A stretch of DNA of 64,000 nt. It comes from CAZWSX01 sp964636985 (GTDB lineage Bacteria; Planctomycetota; Planctomycetia; Pirellulales; Pirellulaceae). A program made the position numbers and the translations under genes. The stretch is from NCBI GenBank assembly GCA_964636985.1, contig CAZWSX010000002.1:62001-126000 (forward strand), read 5' to 3'. The notes beneath the pieces were generated by a model. The model did not search any database and was not told the DNA's origin. It worked only from the letters and a program-made list of their open reading frames with translations. Shown here one piece after another: positions 19,701 to 25,461 of the stretch (position 1 is its first letter; every line of letters begins with the position of its first letter).

Positions 19701-21560
19701 GGTCGTCAGCTCGGTCTCGCTGGCTTCGCGTTCGCGGCTCCAGGCTTGCCGCTCGGCTTCGCCTTGGGCAGCCAAGTGCGAGTACCGCGCTTGGAGCTCG
19801 GCCAGGGCCGATTCGGCTTGCTGAGCCGATTCGTGCTCTCGCTGCAGGTCGTCCTTGACGGCGTCCGAAACACGTTCGAGGGCCTCGATATGGGCCGTCA
19901 GTTCCGCGACACGTTGATTGGCCCCTTCCAGGGACGCTTGCGTGGTGGCGAGCGATTGCTCGACCGATCGCTTGGCTTCGGTCAATCGGTCGCATTGATG
20001 ACTCAGCGAATCCCATTGCGTCTTGGTGACCGACACATTTTCGGAAGCTTTGGCAGCCTCGGCCGTGAATTCATGCCACCAGCCGCGCAGTTCCTTAAGT
20101 TCCGCTGCATACTGCGCCAGTGTCGCCGCGCTCTCGCCTTGCTGAAGGCGGTGCGAGTCCGTCTGCGAGGCCATCTCGCGCTGAAGTTGATCGAGCTGAT
20201 CCCGGAGCGCCGCCGTTTGATCGCGGAGCGTGGCAGCGCTTTCACCTTGCTGGCGGAGGTGCGATTCGGTCTGCGCCGCCATTTCGCCATGAAGCTGGTT
20301 GAGTTGGTTCCGCAGTGTTCCGGTTTGATCGCGGAGGGCGGCCGCGTTTTCGTTTTGTTGACGACGGTGTGATTCCGTTTGCGAGGCCATCTCGCGTTGG
20401 AGTTGGTCGAGTTGGTCGCGAAGCGCCGCGGTTTGGTCGCGGAGGGTCGCCGCGCTTTCCTCTCGTTGGTGCCGGTGCGCTTCCTTCTGCGAAGCGATTT
20501 CTCGCTGGAGTTGCTCCAGTTGATTCCGCAGCGAGGTCGCCTGGTCGCGAGCCGCTTCCAGGTCGCGGATCGCCTGCTTCCATTCGGCTTGCTTGGCGGC
20601 CAGGCCTTCCGCCGCCTGGCGCAGTTGTTGGGCCGTTTGGTCGGTCAGGCCCCGCGCTTGATCGGCCGTCGTGCGCCATTTGTTCGCCGTCTCTTGCTCG
20701 GCCGATAGTTGCCGCCCGATCGAGTCGAGCGCGGTTTCCAGGCGCCGGCGTTCTTCGTTCCAGGTCCGCGATTGGGCTTCGAATTGCGACTCGGCCGTGC
20801 GGCGGTCTTGCCGTTGCTGCCGGAGCTCTTCATCCAGGCGGCGAATCGTCTCGGCGTGGTGGTTCGAGATCCCTTCGCTGGAGCTGGCGAGCGTTGCCAT
20901 TTGGCCGCGGAGGTCGCCGAGCTTGCGATTCAGCTTTTCAATCGTCCGATCGGCTTTTTTAGCGCGGCGGCGCAGGACAATCATCCGGGACTTGGCCCGG
21001 AGCAATCGCTTGTATTGTTTGAGGCTTCGTGCGCGCTGGCGGCGCGCTTCTTTCTTAGGCTCAGCAGGATCTGCCTCGGTTGGCTTGGAGGTTGTTTCCC
21101 GCTGGCGAGTCTCGGCGGCATCGAAGCGTTCGGCCAGGACCAGCGGCTTTTCCCAGCCGATCCATTCGAGTTCCACCGGTCCTACGCGAAGTTGGTCGCC
21201 GGTCTCGAGCCAGGCATTATCGAAGGAGCGTCCGTTCAGCAGAGTTCCTTCCGACCACCGCCGGATGGCGACGCCCTGTGGTCCCGCGATCAAAACGCAA
21301 TGAAGCGGTTTCAGTCCTGGTGCAACCAAACGGAGCGTGCAGTCGGGTCCGGCGCCAATGGTGCACTTGCTGTGCTTGAGTCGGACGATCTTGCCTTGAT
21401 GTTCACCGCTGCAAACGCGGAGCACGCATTCGCCGATCGGCTGATCCGAGGGGGGACGACTCGGCGAACGGGTTTTGTCGAGAGTGGTTGGCATGGTGAT
21501 ATCGTGCGACCGGAAATTGCAGTCAAACCCCTGCATCGGGCGTAAAGGATGCGCGCTCAT
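16782..21560 (-). CDS. Giant FHA-domain coiled-coil membrane protein
   Basis: 1592 residues from the ATG at 21560, chosen because GGAGG lies seven bases upstream; ATG at 21494 is also in frame. An N-terminal FHA domain (about 45-132: VLRVCSGEHQGKIV, CTIGAGPDCTLRL, LHCVLIAG, GTLLNGRSFDNAW) should recognise phosphothreonine peptides, although this copy lacks a plain S-x-x-H. A basic patch (about 170-205) leads into more than 1000 residues of coiled coil rich in Gln, Glu, Ala and Arg, made of 36-residue and then 102-residue tandem repeats. A Pro/Gln/Ser-rich region of about 350 residues follows, and two membrane segments (about 1540-1561 and 1568-1587) close the protein. This predicts a long rod tethered at its C-terminus with an FHA head, possibly reading Ser/Thr kinase signals. 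Function unknown; SMC-like ATPase motifs are absent. Confidence 0.9.
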   Translation of the reverse strand: MSAHPLRPMQGFDCNFRSHDITMPTTLDKTRSPSRPPSDQPIGECVLRVCSGEHQGKIVRLKHSKCTIGAGPDCTLRLVAPGLKPLHCVLIAGPQGVAIRRWSEGTLLNGRSFDNAWLETGDQLRVGPVELEWIGWEKPLVLAERFDAAETRQRETTSKPTEADPAEPKKEARRQRARSLKQYKRLLRAKSRMIVLRRRAKKADRTIEKLNRKLGDLRGQMATLASSSEGISNHHAETIRRLDEELRQQRQDRRTAESQFEAQSRTWNEERRRLETALDSIGRQLSAEQETANKWRTTADQARGLTDQTAQQLRQAAEGLAAKQAEWKQAIRDLEAARDQATSLRNQLEQLQREIASQKEAHRHQREESAATLRDQTAALRDQLDQLQREMASQTESHRRQQNENAAALRDQTGTLRNQLNQLHGEMAAQTESHLRQQGESAATLRDQTAALRDQLDQLQREMASQTDSHRLQQGESAATLAQYAAELKELRGWWHEFTAEAAKASENVSVTKTQWDSLSHQCDRLTEAKRSVEQSLATTQASLEGANQRVAELTAHIEALERVSDAVKDDLQREHESAQQAESALAELQARYSHLAAQGEAERQAWSREREASETELTTTQAAINRLRVEWQTQKSLVDTGNARVAALESEAQSLREQIEGLERQSQVAAEELTRSQEHARQIETALAEVQTRHGMLLASGDSDRQALTREQEKVVGELSSARSELERLRNEYQAQKLLVDVANTRIAQLEDESRSLKGKVESLQHEAQVAREEVERCRQAQQQAEASLAELQTRYQQLQSAREEDRQAWDRQREKLEGELAACKAELDRAVSECEAQKGALADAQARVAQLESDSHSLKGHAESLESLGHSVREEIQRCQEAQRQAESALAEQLARYAQLQATSEADRQTWNGQRERLEGELAAATSETNRLHGECQSQKSLVEAANAHIARLESDARARQIALSEASNDAAAAAQLELEQVRQSLRTAEQERDRTLAGEQSLKRQLDEASGQLSALQGQVESWKGQTEQGTQQTQAQREQLDSLQRCRESLDHRVVDLTQEIDQARTHLESVASEKSELATLCDQLRTELLRQKSEAEAAAAQWNDERTRYQRELEAGRDQAAVPETPALISDDSWQRRELEQLQKSLAGEREDLEYERTRWKETKEAWETKLKRRSEELDRWQADLHDSQQLLASGGPGIALPQSSPHQGASGNENMAGAQDRPAEKATYENPLFENPLFQDIAPEVDRRMGLNRGPRPDEGFSPVDDVPSPETPAGDSPVAMDSSSGDVPSDHLGGQDSNQDQGGQDEPSARQNQTMVFDRSSVRVPIEQAKAAQDENADGGNDVWQRLNQAGLLRAPEQKPESAFGSGDSFLQSQDPSTHDGSSAGQSNAFPFGSQAGAGSPAQPSAQSAPFQPKLPAEDEEESIEDYMARLLKRVRGESTGGHGAVASAPVAAKPAAPQPVATPSADGESEPEEASPEPNPAPMGTVSAEEYVPKCQAPESHINMAAMRELAINSARTALAASADQRRRKTKALSVAGLIGCVVGAAAIGGASFVMERYDLAATVVAPCAGAIYFAMRLFPSRRR
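18692..20018 (-). repeat. Tandem 306-bp (102-residue) coiled-coil repeats
   Basis: Within the FHA protein, units begin at residues (1592-residue numbering) 515, 617, 719, 821 and 923, an exact spacing of 102 codons. Recurring landmarks are ALAELQTRY, DRQAW..QREKLEGEL, QKSLVD.AN.R(I/V)A.LES and a pair of glutamine-rich helices. The last unit is partial. The spacing has no indels, so the units probably arose by recent in-frame duplication and are held in register. Confidence 0.85.
20136..20567 (-). repeat. Tandem 108-bp (36-residue) coiled-coil repeats
   Basis: Four 36-codon units at residues 332-475 of the FHA protein. Units 2 to 4 are nearly identical and share ESAATLRDQTAALRDQLDQL followed by QREMASQTESH; the first is diverged. 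The unit begins to repeat a fifth time (ESAATL) and then stops. High identity at the DNA level suggests recent expansion. Confidence 0.85.
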
Positions 21561-21895
21561 CGCGCAACCTCCCCCGCTAGCTAAGGTTCCTGAGGTCATT
21601 TAGGTCGTCATTCAAGGGGCGTCAAAACGCAGAGCCAATACCAACCGTGCTTTTGGTAGCGATGCGGCAAAATTTGCCGTTTTTGCAGGCTTGGCTGAAC
21701 TAACCTGCCGATCTTGCCGATTATCCGTAAGCGGAAAACGACCCCGAGTCGCCCGCGACGGCAGTTTCTCGGCGAAATGACTTCGCCTTGCGAATGCTGG
21801 CATGGCACTCGACGAGTGCGCACTAGATTTAGTGTCAAGGGATTGGATTTGTCGCCCCTCGTCGCATAGACGACAGAGCCAAACGGAAGGATCTC

Positions 21896-22381
21896 ATGAA
21901 GAACACCAACGCGTCAAAAAGTGGTGGGGAAGACAAAATCAGCCGCAAGGAGGCGTTGGTTCAGCTCCGGCAGACTTTGGTGACCCGTCGCGACTCCATT
22001 CGCGCCGCTCTGGCCGGTGACCTGAATCTTCTCCGTGAACTACGCGGACAACCCTCGGGCGACGTCGTCGACGCAGCCCTCGATACGGCGCAGGACGAGA
22101 TCAGCTCGCAGTTGGCCGAAGTCGAAAGCCGGGAGCTCGCCAGCATCGAAACCGCCTTGGAGCGGATGCAAGACGGCGACTACGGCGTTTGCGAGGGCTG
22201 CAACGAAGGCATCCCCCTCGCCCGCTTGCAAGCACTTCCCTATGCCGTGATGTGCATCAAGTGCCAACGCAAGGCGGAACGCAACGGCACGGCCCAAAAC
22301 GGCCCCCGCGACTGGAGCCGGTTGCTCGATAGCGTGAGCGACACCGATGCCTCGGCCGATGTCGAAGTCGACGCGGGCTAG
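21896..22381 (+). CDS. DksA/TraR family zinc-finger transcription regulator
   Basis: 161 residues. An N-terminal coiled coil carries the DxxDxA motif at its tip (Asp56, Asp59, Ala61), which in DksA enters the RNA polymerase secondary channel. It is followed by a C4 zinc finger: GVCEGC (Cys99, Cys102) and MCIKC (Cys120, Cys123). All ligands are present. It is expected to bind RNA polymerase and modulate initiation, perhaps with ppGpp. ATG at 21896 has GGAAGGA just upstream. A hairpin follows the stop codon, and the HtrA-type protease gene begins 85 bp downstream in the same direction. Confidence 0.9.
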   Translation: MKNTNASKSGGEDKISRKEALVQLRQTLVTRRDSIRAALAGDLNLLRELRGQPSGDVVDAALDTAQDEISSQLAEVESRELASIETALERMQDGDYGVCEGCNEGIPLARLQALPYAVMCIKCQRKAERNGTAQNGPRDWSRLLDSVSDTDASADVEVDAG

Positions 22382-22389
22382 TTGCCGAA

Positions 22390-22408
22390 AACCCGCCGTG
22401 AGCGGGTT
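22390..22408 (+). terminator. Possible terminator hairpin after the DksA-like gene
   Basis: Seven-base-pair stem with arms AACCCGC and GCGGGTT around a five-base loop, starting eight bases after the stop codon. The following bases (GTTGG) form only a weak U-tract, so it may be a pause or attenuator between the two genes rather than a strong terminator. Confidence 0.4.
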
Positions 22409-22466
22409 GTTGGCCAATCGCGCCGTCGTCGCTTGCAATCACAGTTCATTGCGCGAGGGATGTTGC

Positions 22467-23612
22467 ATGCCACGCGGTCAAATGGCGGTATGGACGCTTG
22501 CCGCCCTTTTGCTGGCGTTTGCCGGCGACTATGCCTGCGCGCAAACGAAAACGAAGTCGGCGAGCCTTTCCGACGAGGCGGCGGAATCGCCGTCGCGCGA
22601 CGAACAGTTCGCCGAACTCGCGAACGACGCCGCTGCGTTCGAGGCCCAGTTCGGGCTGTTCAAACGGGTTGTCAAACTCGTCAAGCCCTCGGTCGTGCAT
22701 ATCGAAGCGGCGATCGAACTCTCGCCCGGCGAGAAGAAAAGCAATGCGGAAGAAGCGGGATCGGGCGTCATCACGCGGATTCGCGACCGCTTCTACGTGT
22801 TGACCAACCGGCACGTGATCAACGGAGCCGTGCCCAACCGCATCAAAATCAAGCTGGCCGACGGCCGGCTGATCTACCCCACCAAGGTCTGGGCAGACCG
22901 CGGAACCGACGTTGCCGTGCTCGCCATCTCGACGGCTAAACTCCTGCCGGCAAAGATTGGCGACAGCGATGCCGTCGAAATCGGCGATCACGTCCTCGCC
23001 GTGGGAAGCCCCTTCGGGCTCAGTCACACGGTGACCTACGGGATCATCGGGGCCAAGGGCCGCCGTGACCTGGAACTCGGCGACGATGGAGTCCGCTTCC
23101 AGGACTTCCTGCAAACCGACGCGGCCATCAATCCGGGAAACAGCGGCGGTCCGCTGGTGAACTTGCGCGGCGAAGTGATCGGTCTCAACACCGCCATCGC
23201 CAGCAATGGCGGCGGCAGCGAGGGGATCGGCTTCACCATCCCCATCAACATGGTGGTCCAAGTCGCCGGCCAGTTGATTGAAAAGGGATATGTCGCCCGG
23301 GCGTTCCTTGGGGTGCATCTCGATTCGAAATTCAGCGCCGAACAGGCGATCAAACTCGGCCTGAACCGAGGCACCGGCGCTAGAATCTCGGCGGTCACCG
23401 CGGGCTCGCCCGCCGAATCGGCCGGCATGGAAGTAGGCGATATCGTTTTGGAGTACCAGTCGACACCCATCGAAGACGACGGGCACCTGGTGAACCTGGT
23501 GAGCGCCACGCCGATCAACACCAAAGTGACCGTCCGCCTGTGGCGTCGAGGTCGCGGCCAATCGGTGGACGTGCGAGTCGGCGATCGCGGGAAATTTGAG
23601 CCCGAGCAGTAA
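22467..23612 (+). CDS. HtrA/DegP-like trypsin-fold serine protease with PDZ domain
   Basis: 381 residues from the ATG at 22467, preceded by GAGG at about eight bases. A signal peptide (VWTLAALLLAFAGDYACAQ) directs export. The protease domain holds the full triad: His116 in VLTNRHVI, Asp148 in RGTDVAVL and Ser226 in NPGNSGGPL. A single PDZ domain follows (RAFLGVHLDSKF, GSPAESAGMEVGDIVLEY). It should degrade or refold misfolded envelope proteins. HtrA proteins often have one or two PDZ domains; this has one. It sits between the DksA-like regulator upstream and the convergent DUF4340 gene; a palindromic hairpin lies in the 78 bp after its stop. Confidence 0.93.
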   Translation: MPRGQMAVWTLAALLLAFAGDYACAQTKTKSASLSDEAAESPSRDEQFAELANDAAAFEAQFGLFKRVVKLVKPSVVHIEAAIELSPGEKKSNAEEAGSGVITRIRDRFYVLTNRHVINGAVPNRIKIKLADGRLIYPTKVWADRGTDVAVLAISTAKLLPAKIGDSDAVEIGDHVLAVGSPFGLSHTVTYGIIGAKGRRDLELGDDGVRFQDFLQTDAAINPGNSGGPLVNLRGEVIGLNTAIASNGGGSEGIGFTIPINMVVQVAGQLIEKGYVARAFLGVHLDSKFSAEQAIKLGLNRGTGARISAVTAGSPAESAGMEVGDIVLEYQSTPIEDDGHLVNLVSATPINTKVTVRLWRRGRGQSVDVRVGDRGKFEPEQ

Positions 23613-23670
23613 ACGGACTGCTCCCTGTCTCCTTCGACCCCCTTCTCCTCTTCAAGAAGGGTTAACCGCA

Positions 23671-23690
23671 GACGGACAGGATTGTCCGTC
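23671..23690. repeat. Palindromic GACGGACA/TGTCCGTC element
   Basis: Perfect hairpin with eight-base arms GACGGACA and TGTCCGTC around a GGAT loop, between the convergent HtrA and DUF4340 genes and touching the DUF4340 stop codon. It is an inverted copy of the element at 51306-51327. It may also act as a bidirectional terminator. Confidence 0.75.
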
Positions 23691-25391
23691 CTACTGCCGG
23701 GTTCGCGGCGGAGGCGGTGGGGCCGACATCTCGATCCCCTCTTTTTCCAACTCCTGGAAGGCTTCCACGGTGTAGCTTTTTTCCTTGGCGTTGGGATTGA
23801 GCTTCACAATCTTGCGGCGGTCGAGGTGGATCTTGCGATAGACGTCGTCCGAGATGACGTAAAACCAATCGCGGAACCGATTGTTGAGCTCTTTTACTTT
23901 GGCCTGGCCGAGCCTGATTTTGTCGGCGTATTCTTCCTTGTTGCGCTTGTTTTGCTTGATGATGCGCTCACGTTCGGCGGCGAGCCGTTTTTCGGCCTCG
24001 TTGGGATCGCCTTCTTTGATGGCCGCGTCTTTGGCCTCGGCATCTTTCGAATCCGCATCCTTCGAATCGGCATCCTTTGCTTCATCGTCCGACTTGGCTT
24101 CTTCATCTTCTTGAGCAGGGCCTTGAACGCCCGGCGGAACAGGCAGCACCTCCGGCGGCGCGATCGCATCCGGGTTGAACTGGGCCGTCACCATGAGATA
24201 GCGGTTGAGCTTCTTGTCGTCTCCCTCGCCAAGACCTTGGGGCTTGCCGAAGCGGAGCACGTAGTCGACGCCGTCCTTCATCGAGACGTGAATCTCACCG
24301 TTCATTCCCAGAATGCCTCCTTTGGGGTTCTGGAAATAACCGCGAGCGGCCAACTCTTGAAGGGTGTCTTGGTCCAACGAGGCTCCCTGGCCCGCTCCTT
24401 CGGTATCGTAGCTCACCACCGCTTCGCCTACCCCTTCGGGTTTGCGTTCGACGTCGACGATCTTCAATTCGTCCACCGCGGTCTTCAGTTGATTCAGCTG
24501 CTCGTTGTTGACCTCTTCGTCTTCCGCCAAAGGTTGCTCGATCGTTTCTCCCTCGCGGAAAACGCTCATCGACTTCGGCATCCATTTGCCGCTGGCATCC
24601 ACGGCCAGGCTGTTTTCACCGCGCATTTCGAGGAACGAACGAACATTCCCCCGCCCGTCGCTCATCGGCAAGATGGCGTAGTCGCGAATATCGACCCCCG
24701 CGACGTCGATGGCGTTCAACTGGAGCAAGTCGGGCTCGATCCACTTCGCGAAATCGGTCGAGAAGACATCCAAGTCGATTTTGCCCACCTTGGTATCTTG
24801 CTCGTCGCCGAGTCGCAGGAAGCGTCCTTGATCTTTGTCGTTGGAAGGGGGAGCAAAGCTGTTGCTGTCTTCTACCTTCGCGCCCGCTTCCGGGATGCCG
24901 ACAATGACTTTGGCAATGACCTTGCCCGAATCATCGGTCGCGGAAATGAGGGTTCCGACCCCCTTCTTGACTTCTCCGTCTTTCACATCCGAGGGATCGA
25001 CCACGCCGTAGGTTTCGTGGTCTTGCATGTCGTGGCTGCGGTTCTCGTAGAGTTCCGCGCTCACCAGGGCCTTGGTGATCTGCTCCAGTTGCCTTTGCGC
25101 GTCGGCGAGATAGTCGCCGTGCGAGGGGATGACCCACTTCTTTCCTTTCACTGCGACTTTGAAAGTCGTCTTCTTGGCCAGCTTTTCGTCGTAGCGCTGG
25201 ATTTCGATGGCCTTGATTTGGTCCGGCTTGACCTCGTTGAACACGCTGAACAGCTTGGTGCCGGGCGGATAGGGTTCCATCCCTTCATTCTTTAGCTCGT
25301 CGCGAAGCATCGTCGGTGCCGTCGCATAAGCCAACGCTCCCACCAGCACCGCTGTGAGAAGGTACGCCCCAGTGCGAGTATTTTCGTTCAT
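23691..25391 (-). CDS. DUF4340 domain protein, third gene of a Gld-type ABC operon
   Basis: 566 residues from the ATG at 25391; in-frame ATGs at 25400 and 25415 are also possible, and none has a strong ribosome binding site. An N-terminal membrane segment (GAYLLTAVLVGALAYATA) anchors a large extracytoplasmic region with DUF4340 features (IKAIEIQRYD, KKWVIPSHGDYLADAQRQL, YGVVDP). A highly charged stretch of repeated KDADSKDAEAKDA units lies at about 425-465. DUF4340 proteins are regularly encoded beside gliding-type ABC transporters, as here, where it is the last gene after the ATPase and the permease/GldG fusion. Its exact role in export is unknown. Confidence 0.88.
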   Translation of the reverse strand: MNENTRTGAYLLTAVLVGALAYATAPTMLRDELKNEGMEPYPPGTKLFSVFNEVKPDQIKAIEIQRYDEKLAKKTTFKVAVKGKKWVIPSHGDYLADAQRQLEQITKALVSAELYENRSHDMQDHETYGVVDPSDVKDGEVKKGVGTLISATDDSGKVIAKVIVGIPEAGAKVEDSNSFAPPSNDKDQGRFLRLGDEQDTKVGKIDLDVFSTDFAKWIEPDLLQLNAIDVAGVDIRDYAILPMSDGRGNVRSFLEMRGENSLAVDASGKWMPKSMSVFREGETIEQPLAEDEEVNNEQLNQLKTAVDELKIVDVERKPEGVGEAVVSYDTEGAGQGASLDQDTLQELAARGYFQNPKGGILGMNGEIHVSMKDGVDYVLRFGKPQGLGEGDDKKLNRYLMVTAQFNPDAIAPPEVLPVPPGVQGPAQEDEEAKSDDEAKDADSKDADSKDAEAKDAAIKEGDPNEAEKRLAAERERIIKQNKRNKEEYADKIRLGQAKVKELNNRFRDWFYVISDDVYRKIHLDRRKIVKLNPNAKEKSYTVEAFQELEKEGIEMSAPPPPPRTRQ

Positions 25392-25461
25392 GATTGACAT
25401 CTGCCGGTAAAACAAATCTGCGTTGAATGTTCGAAACGACCTTCCCTTTCCAGGGACTGGT

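Noticed and set aside
19119..20372. 417-codon plus-strand open frame within the coiled-coil gene
   Set aside because: Arises from the repeats on the opposite strand; composition is a mirror of the coiled-coil codons.
20136..20567. CRISPR-like array of 108-bp units
   Set aside because: Units are contiguous with no spacers and are in frame within a coiled-coil protein.
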